From Cryptomeria japonica (taxonomy: Eukaryota; Streptophyta; Pinopsida; Cupressales; Cupressaceae), in NCBI RefSeq assembly GCF_030272615.1, contig NC_081410.1, positions 255,921,533 through 255,985,532 on the forward strand: a DNA stretch of 64,000 bases, given 5' to 3'. The position numbers were made by a program, and so were the translations under genes. Positions 23,940-34,913 of this stretch are shown here, in pieces. The notes under the pieces are model-generated. The model saw nothing but the letters and a program-made list of their open reading frames with translations, ran no database searches and was not told the DNA's origin. Each line of letters starts with the position of its first letter. Positions within the stretch are counted from its first letter, which is position 1.

Positions 23940-24250
23940 GACATATTGTTGTTTATATTCATAGTGTTGATTACATAGGCAAATATTCATTTAAATTTAT
24001 AATAGGGCAGCCACCAAATACAGCAAATACACAATAATGAATTTAATACAAGGATTTTTGTAGGGTTAATTCAACATTTTAGAAATTTTCTCAAATCATA
24101 TTCCACGATTGCAATGTTTTATATCATAGATTTTTGTTGTTTATATTCATATTGTTGATTACATAGGCAAATGATCAATTAACTTTATAAAAGGACAACC
24201 ATGAAATACAACGAATACAAAATAATGAACTTATTACACATGTATTGGAT
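23940..24250. repeat. two diverged direct copies, about 189 bp apart
   Basis: TTGTTGTTTATATTCATA then GTTGATTACATAGGCAAAT occurs at about 23945 and again at about 24134. Each is followed by related sequence including AATACA-CGAATACA-AATAATGAA. No coding content was seen. Confidence 0.7.
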
Positions 24251-24420
24251 CGAATATCAGCATTTATATATATCAAAAAAAGGCATGTCTGCCAAGTCAA
24301 TACAAGTATTACAAAAATATGACATATGTCATGTCCAAATCGATATACAATAAAAATGTAGAATATATCTACATGTATTGGTCATTCTATGACCAAAACT
24401 AACACTATATGATCCTAAAC

Positions 24421-27016
24421 TTATGGTGGATCATAAAAATAGAGCCTCTTCGATGTAGTACATAGCTCTGTAGATGGCTACAAAACCACAATTCAAAAGT
24501 CAAGTTAGAATTCTTTTAAAGAAAACAGTCACAATTAACAACATAACTATGCATTTAACTATAATTCCTTTACAATTGAAATGTAGATTAACTCATCGGT
24601 TGATCTAGGAATTAATGTCTTCACCCTGCTCTCCTTGTCACTCTTAGGATTTTTCTTGAAGACATACTTAAAAGGATCCACATTATGGTCGTACCACGAA
24701 GGAGTCTATTGTAGATTAAATGTACAATTAATACAATGTACTAACATAAATACATCAAAAACACTTAAAAGCTATAATATAGAGAACAATGATGTACTGG
24801 TGCCTGAGATGCTTCTCCAATGGACTGAGGATGGCTCACCATCGATAGAGAAACTGTCACTATTACCTATACAAAAAATGATCAAAGATTAAATATAATT
24901 AATATAATGATAAGTATTGTAGGCTAAAAAAAATTAATGTAATATATCAAACAAAAGTGTATCAGATCCTGAGATGCTTCCCCAGTGCATGGAGGAGGGC
25001 TTGCCATTGATGAAGCAACTATGGATATTTCCTGTATGAAAAAATTATAAGATTATAATATATCATAAGTTCACATGTACGCGTGCATATAGTCATGAAA
25101 TCAAGAAAATAAAGTAGAGATGCATACCTCTACGCTCTCTTGATCCATGGGTGAATCAAGTGCATTCAACAAATCCACATAACTCAATGACCATTGTACA
25201 TGTAAAATAGACAGAAAAACACTAATCAATCTACAAACCCCAACTAATACTTGATTTCAACATTTTCAAACAATTGTACAACTAAAAATGTTTTCAATTA
25301 CCTTCTTCCCACGTTTTGGCATCTTCGAGGAATTCTTTTTCTTAGGACGAGGCCTAGACATGGAGGGGGTACCCTAAAAAAGCAAAATTAACATGAGATA
25401 TTAGTATAGATAATATATTAAACATAATTTAAAAAATCTAAAATGAAATGAATTGCATATTCCATCAAAACAATACATAAAAAGGGTTGTACAAAATATG
25501 ATACCGTATAGCCTTGTAGGCCAAAATCGATCGCTGAGAGCGTGATGTCATCAATTTGAGACATTTGGTCCCCTGTCAACACCTACAAACCAAAAATTGG
25601 ACCAAGCATTAAAGATAGTTAGTATATCTTTTAATATTTTTGAATTCAAAGTGTACTATTCTATTTTAACATGTTACAAGATTTATACCTCAAGCATCGA
25701 AGTTGCAGCTGTAGTAACTGCGAGAGGAGTATGGGATACCGCTGCTACATCCTGAAATGCATATTATTTGTCTCAATTTAAATTGATGTATAAATAAAAA
25801 CTCATTTATGTAATTACAAATTTAAAGTGATTGATAAATAAAATGCTATGAATTCAAATCAACACACCTGTGTCTATCGTTGATGGGCAAACACCATGCC
25901 CATCAACTCATTTGTCAGTGTGAAATCCTCAGTCGTGCAAGCCTAACATCTACTCCCACAAATTGTGCATGGATGAGATGTGGATCCATCTGCACCGACT
26001 GCATCATCTATCCCTGAGAATATCCCCAAGCAACTGAGACACATATGTTTAATGGGCTCTCTCTCACCACCTGGACCAACTAATGGCTCATCATCCAGTA
26101 CAATAGGGTGTACTAATGATGTGCCATGTTGGATGATGGCACCAGTCAATGTTGTGGCCTCCTGAAGAGTCTGTAGCTCCATCAAATCTTTCAACTCTAC
26201 TGGGACAACCTGATGCACCTTGGGTTTGAGTGCTAGGGGGCGATGACTCTCTGGGGCTACTCGTCTACCGGCTCCAAGTCTATCTTGGGCAAAGCCGCCA
26301 CCTCTACCATGGAACTCTCTCATGTCAAGATAGTTTGGCCACACATTGAGCACAAATTCATAGTATACTTTTCTCAAAAAATACAATGGCACCTCATAAT
26401 TATTACAAGGTGGATCATCAAAGACCATCCACCACCTCTGCCAAAAAAGATTCTTCATCTGCACATTGGTACACCAATGTATGGGAAACCTCTTTGCATT
26501 AAGAGGTAATGACTGACCAGTTTTAGGATCAACAAAAAGGGCACATATTTGTTGTTTACTAATATTTTTGTTTTTCACTCCCTCGTATGATAACCCATCA
26601 ACATAGTATTGACGACACCTATCCCTAAAGTTTCCCCATTTTATAATTTTTGTGGAAACAACTATGGCACCACTAGCTAATGTTTCTAGGCTATTGGCGA
26701 GGTATTTATGATGCTCAAATTCAGATGTTTTCAATTTATCAATCAGTCTATTGATTTTAGATGAATTTTGCCCTACATGATTAATTAATTGCTCATGTGT
26801 TTCAGGTGTACGGTCAAAAGGAGGAATTGGGGGTGTATCTTGTGGGTTTTCAGGAGGTGCATTTTGTTGTTCTTGTTGTGGATTATCATAATTTGGTTTT
26901 TGAAATAAAAAATGAAAAAACCTAATCAAAATTAATGAAATTAAATTTAAAATGTAAAAAAAATTTAATAAATGGGAAAGAAAGACAAAAATTAACAAAA
27001 ACTAACCTTGATCCAT
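24421..27016 (-). pseudogene. unrecognised ten-exon gene, second gene of the candidate transposon
   Basis: No known family recognised. Proposed exons on the minus strand: 27007-27016 (ATG GAT CAA G), about 26899-25868, 25751-25689, 25582-25505, 25373-25302, 25193-25128, 25031-24969, 24866-24804, 24705-24574 and 24477-24421 (ends TAA). Most inner exons are whole codons (63, 78, 72, 66, 63, 63, 132 bases) and join in phase 0, giving about 545 residues. The big exon has a Pro/Gln-rich start, then WGNFRDRCRQYYVDGLSYEG, KRFPIHWCTNVQMKNLFWQR, and a cysteine-rich end (HMCLSCLG, HPCTICGSRC). Exon 5 is basic (RPRPKKKNS), perhaps a nuclear signal. Exons 7 and 8 are similar 21-codon duplicates. Two TAG stops in the large exon (25950 and 25875 areas) and two acceptors with AG changed to AA show decay. 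Confidence 0.55.
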
Positions 27017-27099
27017 AGTGTCTGGAGGAGAAATGAGGCACCCCGTTCGTGGTTTGGCAAAGGAAATGGGGAAAAAAATGTGGTTGTCATGGGAAAATA

Positions 27100-27330
27100 A
27101 GACCCAGTTTTTTTTAACTTTTTCTTATAGATACCGCGTACACGATCCTTTACGGCTTATTAGCGCGTATGCACTCACTTTCCTAAAAGTAGCGCGTGTG
27201 TGCTCACTTTCCTAAAAGCAGCACATACACACTATCTTTTTTAGGCTCGAGAACAACAGACCTAAGCACGTACATGGTGATTTTAAATTTTATAACCGCG
27301 TACGCACTGCTTGTTTTTTCATGTTTTTTT
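27100..27330 (-). repeat. right subterminal repeats, about 30-bp units
   Basis: AGCGCGTATGCACTCACTTTCCTAAAAG-type units repeat at about 27162, 27190 and 27216. The related ACCGCGTACAC and ACCGCGTACGC occur at 27135 and 27295. In inverted orientation they match motifs at 18350-18560. Confidence 0.65.
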
Positions 27331-27380
27331 TGGGTGGTGTCCACCTTTCTGACCACCATATTTGTGCACATACCCTTGCA

Positions 27381-27515
27381 ATAATGAAGAAGTTGGTGAG
27401 TGATAATAAAAAATACTAGCATAAAATAATGAAGAAGTTGGTGAGTAATAATAAAAAATACTAGCATTAAATAATGAAGAAGTTGGTGAGTGATAATAAA
27501 AAAGACTAGCATAAG
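27381..27515. repeat. 45-bp tandem repeat, three units
   Basis: ATAATGAAGAAGTTGGTGAG begins at 27381, 27426 and 27471. Each is followed by a TAATAATAAAAAATACTAGCAT-like tail (shown in parts). The copies are nearly identical, so this expansion is recent. Confidence 0.95.
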
Positions 27516-29264
27516 AAACTTTATTAGTCATTTGGGGATGATAGGAAAACTCTAAAAAGAGCCATAGGTATGTCACCTTTTTATTTAGTTTATGTAATTG
27601 GAGCTTCATTATGTCTACCATTGGAATTGGTTGCATCAAAGCTATAGACTATAACTGAAGTCGGGAATTTCAAAGTTCTCTAGAGAAGAGGATAATCTAT
27701 CTTTCTAGAATTGAAGAACAAATATTTGATATGGTGGATTGTATTACTTTGCATCAAGTTTTAAAAATATTTTTTATTAGAAAGCAAGACCAAGAAACTT
27801 TGTAGAAGGATATATGGTGTTGTTGTGGGATAAAAGGAGAGAACCAAAGGGAGCTCATAGGAAATTTCACTCACAAATGGTGGTATCATGGCATGATGGC
27901 CCAAGGGAAAGATTCAATCACTATCTTAGAAGATTTCAGTGAGACATTGATAAAGAGATTCGATAGAAAAGATAGAAAAATTCATTTCAAAAAGATAGCA
28001 CAACTAAATCAAGAGGGCATAGATAAATAGAGAATACATGAGATTTTGAAGGAGTGGCGAGACTAAACCAAACTTAGAATTGAAAAACTTAAGGGCCAGA
28101 CCTAGTGTCTCGGGGGCTCATCGGAGATGGCCTTGCCTATGTGAAGGCGCAGAGACTTCATAGTTCTTGAAACTATTTAAAACCCATCTAACATGATGGT
28201 ATATAAAGGAGTAGGTATGCAACCCTTTCTAGGGTCCCTTTACCCCAGACATTTTTCTCGTCGGTTGTCACCCACTTAGGTGAAACAGAGATGATGACCT
28301 AGCTAAAACAAAAGGTCCATCTATAACCCATAAACCAATGTTGATTGTAAAATAGTGATAAAAGTAAAAGTAGACTATATGCTTCATCAATGGATTATCT
28401 CTACCACACTTATGTGATCTCCCAAGAGTTATAAATGCAATTTTGATTCTTACAACTCTCATGATAAGAATGACTCTTAAATCATACAATTTTCAAGTGA
28501 TATAAAGTACATGATTATGCTCATATCTATAAAACATGATCATTATCCAATACTAGTTACCCCCTAATGAATACTCCACTCAATTTGCATCATGGCATCA
28601 TATAATAATGTTGATAATCAAAACAAGATCAATATAATATACCTAAATTTGACATCATTTCAATCATCTAGTAGGAAGCAATGGTCCTAAAACCATCATA
28701 ATAAATCAACATATGACATTATGAATCTTCCACTTACGAACCTCAAGAAGAATGAGAATTATTAAGGATCTCAAACTTGGAATCTTTGAATATGGACCTG
28801 ACGGCTCCAAAGTCCTCTTTTGTTTGAAATCTTTGAATATGGACATGAATGCTACACCAACACCATATGACACTCTCAACATACCCACCCCTAAAACTCA
28901 TAGTTGTTGTCACCTCATGAAATGTTACGATTGAAAGATAAGCATAGGATGGGTTTGTTAAAAAGGCTTTAGAATATTTCAAGAAAATGTGATTGGCATG
29001 GTGAAACCCTTGTGAGAAAAAAACCACACCAAAGAGAACAATGCTTGTGTTATTCCTTCAAATGGGTTACAAGAATACTTCTTTCTAAATTCCTCTAGCA
29101 CTTTATTACTACTACAACCTACAAAACAACTTGTCTAACCTCCTAGACCAAGCTCCAATTCACAAAATAAATAAAGGTAAAAACATGGGATGGTTTTGAA
29201 AAACATTTTACAAGCCCAATCTCACATCTCACCAATGAAAGGTATGCATTTTCATTTCACAGTA
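27516..29264. other. unassigned stretch, possibly with an old gag-like remnant
   Basis: About 27880-28060 reads, with stops, as a charged polypeptide containing FSETLIKRFDRKDRKIHFKK, loosely like a retroelement gag. The evidence is too thin to assign it. The rest (28090-29264) shows no frame, repeat or terminal signal that I can support. Confidence 0.3.
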
Positions 29265-29269
29265 TAGAA
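29265..29269. repeat. target site duplication of copia 2, left copy (TAGAA)
   Basis: TAGAA precedes the LTR start TGTTGGTATT and recurs at 38268-38272 after the 3' LTR. Confidence 0.85.
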
Positions 29270-30390
29270 TGTTGGTATTATGGATTTGTTGCATTGGTTT
29301 TGTCATTGATGTCAACACTTATCCTTCTGGAGATCGACATTGTTGATTTGGCACTATGGTTATATTTGTTTATTGTTGAAACGACATATTGTGTTCACTA
29401 GAAAGGTCAATGACTTATGCATAGTCACCGATATATGCTCACTGGCAGGTTATATGGTTCACAAGTACTGATGATGACTTGTTATCATATGGAGATCACT
29501 TGATTATGTCAAAGACATGGTTTGGATACTTGGTTTAGGTGTTTTGGTTATTGGTCTAATCGGGTTGACATATTTGATGTTACCGGCATATTGGTCTAGG
29601 TTATGGACCGGTATGTGTTATCTATTCTAGAGTAGCACGACACATTATGGAGATGATTTATTGATTGGATATTATTATAAATGTATTGAGCTAACATGTT
29701 GTATCGCATCAAGACTTATTTGTAATTGATTTAATTGTAATACTCTTAGTGAGCTGACCTACACATTTGGTCTTAGGTTTTGTATAAATGTAAGATCTCA
29801 TTTATGAGATGAAGGCATGGTTATGGTGTGGAAGAGTGGTATGGTGTTTTAACTTGGTATGTGCAAATATTGAAGATAATATGAGCATATCATAGAGAGA
29901 ATCAAGAAGACATCATTTGAAGGTTCAAGGAAGGTTTAAATGTGTTTATCAAAGCTTAAACCGGTACTAAATCTAGCATTGGAGATGCTATTTTGAGCAG
30001 TACATTATCATTGGATTTAACCATCCAATTGTGTAGTCTACGTGACTCCTAATTTGTGATTGAGCAGTGAGCTCTAGGTGGTTGGTCATTCTACATGTGC
30101 AGACCCCATTTGTATACACATACTATCTACAGTAGTATCATCTGATTGTGGGTAAGGTTTCCCACCATGGTTTTTCCTCTTACAGGGTTTCCACATCAAA
30201 AATATATTTATTATGTGTTGTGGATGTTGTTTCTCTTTCTTTTTCAAGCATTAAGTTTCACCGGTATTGATATTAACTACTAATCTGTTAACTGATATTA
30301 AGTATTAAGTTGGATTAAGTTATAATTGGGTTAAAATTCATTGACAACTAATTCACCCCCCCTCTCATTTGTCCTTCCGGATCCCAATCA
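29270..30390 (+). repeat. copia 2 5' LTR
   Basis: Starts TGTTGGTATTATGG and is collinear with 34914-35815 plus about 38014-38267. The right end near CCCAATCA (30390) is approximate because the primer site expected next to it (TGGTATCAGAGC) is not recognisable and seems to have been lost. Confidence 0.8.
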
Positions 30391-30427
30391 CTCTTTTTGC
30401 AGAAGTCTAACAGCTTGAGGAGATCCT

Positions 30428-33400
30428 ATGGCAACTAACATTTTCAGGAAGGACAATCCTAAACTTGATAGAACTAACTATGGTATATGTAAGATCAAAA
30501 TGGAGACACATCTAAATTGCATTGGAAGAGATATATAGGAAGTTACAAACAATGGCTATGTTGGTCCTACTCCGAATCAACCTAATCCACCGACATTGGG
30601 TAAGGACTTGGAGAATGATTGCAAAGCAAGAGAAGCACTTTTGAGTGCATTATCAGATCAGCAAATTATGGGATTATTAGACTAATCTACTACTAAAGCT
30701 ATTTGGGATAAATTGGAAACATTGAATGAAGGAGATACCACTGTCAAAATTGCAAAACTGGAATGTTACCGGGTCAAGTATGAAAAATTGAAAATGGAAG
30801 AAGATGAAAGAATTTCTACTTTTATGGAAAGAGTTAATGAAATTGTTTTAGGAATACAATGTTGTGGAGGATCCTTAAGTGAAGATGAAATTGTTTCTAA
30901 ATTTTTAAGAGCTTTGTCACCGGCTTATGAAATGAAAGTAATTGCTATTAATGAGTTGAGAACAATGCCTAATACATCAATATCTAGAGATACCTTGGTT
31001 GGAAAACTTTCAGCATTTGAGCTTGAGGAATTTGGTCCCATTGCTACAGTTAAGACAGATTTAGCCTTCAAAGCATCATCATCTGTAGCATCATCATCAT
31101 CATCTGACAAATCTAATTGGAAAGCACTTTATGCAAAAGAACTTGAAGATATCAAGAGGGAAAATGAAGAACTAGAAGAACTTGAAGTACTATTTGCAAG
31201 GAAGATGCCTAAAGGTCCAGTTGGAAGTAATTATGAAGGTAAAGCATCATTTAAATGTTTTAATTGCAATAGAGTTGGTCACATAACATCTAGATGTCCT
31301 GATAGACATGCAAGATTGAGAGATGAAGCTAAAAGAACATATAATCCTAACCCTGAATATCAGAGATACAAATTTAAGAAGAACAGAGATAAATCATGTT
31401 ACTATGTTGATGAAGGAGTTACAAATGATTCTGATGAAGAACCGACAGACAATGGATGGGCATTTGTTGCAATAAAAGAAGATCAACTGACACCTACTGT
31501 CCCACCAATAGAGTGGGCCCTGACAGCTAAAATTGAGGAAAAAGATGAATGGATCATTGATAGTGGATGTTCACATCATATGACTGGTGATAAAAGCAAA
31601 TTCTTATCTTTTCAGGAATATAATGGAGGTCTAGTAAGATTTGGCGATGATAAAGCTTGTTTAATCAAAGGAAAAGGAACTATATCTTTGGATGGTAAGC
31701 AAAATACTAACAATGTTTATTATGTTGAAGGTTTGAGGCATAATCTTTTGAGTGTTGGTCAATTAGTTGAAAAAGGATTTCAGTTACAATTCAAGAATGG
31801 AAAATGCAAAATCATGAACAGAACTGGATTGGAGATTGCAACTGGTAATCAGACTAAAGGTAATATCTTTCATTTGAATAATAGTGATAAGACATGTTTG
31901 ATTGCACATATTGATGAAAGTTGGTTATGGCATAAGAGACTCTGTCATGTAAATTTTCATTGCATTGTAAAGATCAGTTCAACTAAAGCAGTAAGGGATT
32001 TACCTAAGATTGTGAAACCTCATAATCTGGTATGTAAGGAATGTCAAATGGGAAAGCAAGTTAGAACAACTTTTAAGAGTATTTCTGAGAAATCCAATAA
32101 TGTTCTTGATTTAATTCATACTGACTTGTGTGGTCCGGCAAGAAAAAGAAGTTTATAGGGAGATAGATATTTTATGCTAATTACTGATGATTATTCTAGA
32201 ATGTGTTGGGTTACTTTTCTTGGGGAGAAATTAGAGGCTTTTGGAAAATTCAAGTTATACAAGGCAATGGTAGAGAATGAAACTGATAAGAAAATCAAAT
32301 GTTTAAGATCAGATCAAGGAGGAGAATTTACATCTAAGGAATTTAATACATTATGTGAAGTAAATGGAATCAAAAGACAACTATCAGCACCTCAGACACC
32401 TTGGTAGAATGGAATTATGGAAAGAAAGAATGAAACTATTATGGAAGCAGCTAGAAGCATGATATTGGAAGCAAATCTACCTCATGTGTACTAGAGAGAA
32501 GCAATAAATACAATGGTTTACACTTTCAATAGAGTTCACATCAAAGGTGAAACCGGTAAGACCCCTTATGAACTATGGTTTGGTAATACTCCTACTCTTA
32601 AATACTTCAGAATATTTGGAAGCAAATGCTAAATTAGGAGAGATGAATATGCAGGTAAATTTGATCCTAGAAGTGATGAAGGAATATTTCTTGGTTATTC
32701 ATCTAAGAGCCAGGCATATAGATGTTTTAATAAAAGATTGTAGAAGATCATTGAAAGTGCTAATGTGAAGATAGATGAAAACTTTAGAGGAAATTCAAGG
32801 TCTGTAGATTCTAAACCGACAGTTGAGATGATCATAAATGAACCAATATAGATTGCACCGGTACAAAATGTGGATCCAGTCACACTGGCATCATCAGAGA
32901 ATTCCATAGTGACTAAAGAACAGTAGCATGTGAATAAACCCAAGTATGTAAGACTGAATCACTCAGAAAATTAGATAATTGGGAATAAGTATCAAGGTGT
33001 TATGACAAGAGGAAGAGTGGAAAATGAAGAGGTGTTCTTAATTTCTCAAATTGAACTAGCATCTATTATTGAAGCATGTCAAGATGAACATTGGATAAAA
33101 GCAATGGAAGATGAATTAGAACAAATTGAAAAGAACAATACATGGACATTAGTTCCTCGACCTAAAGACAAAAATGTAATTGGAACTAAATGGGTATTTA
33201 GAAATAAACTTAATGAAGATGGTAAGGTAATTAGGAACAAAGAAAGATTAGTTTGTAAAGGATATTCACAGAAAGGGGGAATTTATTATAATGAAACCTT
33301 TGCACCAGTAGCTAGAATTGAGACAGTTAGATTATTTCTTGCATTTGCAGCTCATAACAACTATAAAGTATATCAGATGGATGTAAAATGTGCATTTTTG

Positions 33401-34587
33401 AATGGTGATCTTGAAGAGGAAGTTTACATTTTTTAGCCTGATGGATTTTCATTGACAAATGATAAAGATATGGTTTGCAGATCAAGGAAAGCTTTGTATG
33501 GATTGAAGCAAGCTCCTAGAGCTTGGTAGGCTAGATTGGACAAATATCTTTTAAAGCTTGGTTACACTAAAGGTAATGTTGATAGCAACTTATATTACAA
33601 AGTGACTAATGATGACATCTTGGTTATTGAAGTTTTTGTTGATGATATCATTTTTGGAGGAGAAGATGGATTGTGTAAGGGCTTTGCTAACAAGATGCAG
33701 GAAGAATTTGAAATGTCTATGATTGGGGAGATAAAATTCTTTTTAGGATTGCAGATTTCACAAACTGATAAAGGTATATTCATATGTCAAACAAAATACT
33801 AGAAGGAACTACTGAAGAAATTTGGTATGGAAAACTCTAAACCGATAAGTACTCCTATGACTACAACTGATAAATTGACATTGAAGGATGATTCAACTCT
33901 TGTTAATCCGACAAGATACAAATCTATTATTGGAGGTTTATGGTATTTGACATAAACCAGACTTGATATAATGAATGCAGTATGTATTGTTTCAAGGTTC
34001 AGAGTAATCCTAAACAAAATCATGAATCAGCAGTAAAAAGGATTTTCTGGTATCTACAAGGCACAACAAATCTTGGTTTATGGTATCCTAAAGATTAAAA
34101 TTTTGATTTATGTGCATACATCGATGCAAATTGGGCAGGAGATGTAGATGAAAAAAAGAGTACCACTGGTGGTGCATTCTTTCTTAGTAGTAGATTGATT
34201 TCTTGGATAAGTAAGAAGCAAAGTTGTACATCATTATCAACAGCAGAATCAGAATAGGTTGCAGCAACAACTAATTGTACTCATGTATTATGGATTAAGA
34301 AAATGTTGAAGGACATAAAGGTAAAATGCAAAGAATTGATAATCATTTATTGTGATAATTTAGCAGCACTTGATATATCAAAGAATCTGATATTTCACTC
34401 TAAGACTAAGCATGTTTCTATCAAATATAATTTTCTGAAAGAGAATGTTGAAGCAAAAGAAGTAAGATTGGTTTATGTGAATACTAAAGAGCAGATTGCA
34501 GATATCTTTACAAAGCCTTTGCCTAAGGAAACCTTTGAATATCTCATAGAGCAGCTTGGGGTAATACCCTCATCGGCAGAGACTTAG
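30428..34587 (+). pseudogene. copia 2 gag-pol polyprotein, decayed
   Basis: ATG at 30428 starts gag. The zinc knuckle CFNCNRVGHITSRC (about residue 276) is intact, unlike in copia 1. Protease has WIIDSGCSHHMTGD (about residue 375). Integrase has WLWHKRLCHVNF, CKECQMGK and HTDLCGPA, then TDDYSRMCWV and GGEFTSKEF. Reverse transcriptase has [15 protein letters not shown] and FVDDI (33636). RNase H has YIDANWAG, STAESE and SKTKHVSIKY. The longest open piece (30713-32158) spans gag to integrase. I count at least 16 in-frame stops, twelve TAG and four TAA, none TGA, plus a one-base frame change near 34000. The final 95 codons (34303-34587) are open. Confidence 0.93.
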
Positions 34588-34913
34588 ATGATTGAAGATT
34601 GGCATCAAACCGGTAGAAACTAACAAAGAAATATTTTTCCGGCTTTGATGGAGGAGAGCTACTTCTTAGGGGGAGTAGTTGGTTGTATGTTCTGGTATTT
34701 CTTCTTAATTACTTTGGCATTTGATGTCAAAGGGGGAGAGATATCTATGAAAAAAAATTATTCATTGGGGGAGAGATATATACTCTTTGTATTTTGTTTT
34801 TGATTTCTGGTATTGATCTATTCTAGAGATTGTTGGTTTTGGTTTTTGGTATTCTGTTTTGGCACTTAGATGTTTTTCCATCTAGTGTTGTCATCAATGC
34901 AAAAGGGGGAGAT
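34588..34913 (+). other. copia 2 3' noncoding region and polypurine tract
   Basis: AAAAGGGGGAGA at 34901-34912 adjoins the 3' LTR. Further purine tracts occur at about 34668 (TAGGGGGAG), 34730 (AAAGGGGGAGAGA) and 34767 (TGGGGGAGAGA). TCAAAGGGGGAGA here is shared with copia 1. Confidence 0.75.

Larger units (their letters stand above)
18296..27355. mobile_element. candidate two-gene DNA transposon of unassigned superfamily
   Basis: The interval holds a plus-strand transposase-like gene and a minus-strand ten-exon gene, converging on a repeat-filled centre. Both flanks carry short related motifs in opposite orientation. Left motifs include GTGTGTACATGCTACTTATT (about 18444) and GTGTACGGGGTACTTAG (18539). 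The right side, read on the minus strand, has GTGTGTATGTGCTGCTTTTAG, CACACGCGCTACTTTTAG and GTGTACGCGGTATCTATAAG (27100-27240). Both sides then continue into a T-rich stretch ending TTATTTTCCC. Paired subterminal repeats like these are where transposases bind. Exact termini and a target duplication were not found, so the limits are approximate. Confidence 0.5.

Noticed and set aside
22281-23962. Frames of 60-145 codons over the 359-bp satellite
   Set aside because: They recur with the repeat unit, change frame between units and have no conserved start or domain.
26900-26998. Hydrophobic N-terminus of the 351-codon minus-strand frame as a signal peptide or membrane anchor
   Set aside because: It is AT-rich intron sequence: a donor (GTTAGT) follows ATG GAT CAA G at 27016-27007, and coding character starts only near 26899.
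5754-34587. In-frame TAG stops as evidence for codon reassignment or readthrough
   Set aside because: The copies also have TAA, TGA and frame changes, and the stops fall at positions where relatives have CAG or TGG. Mutation explains them.
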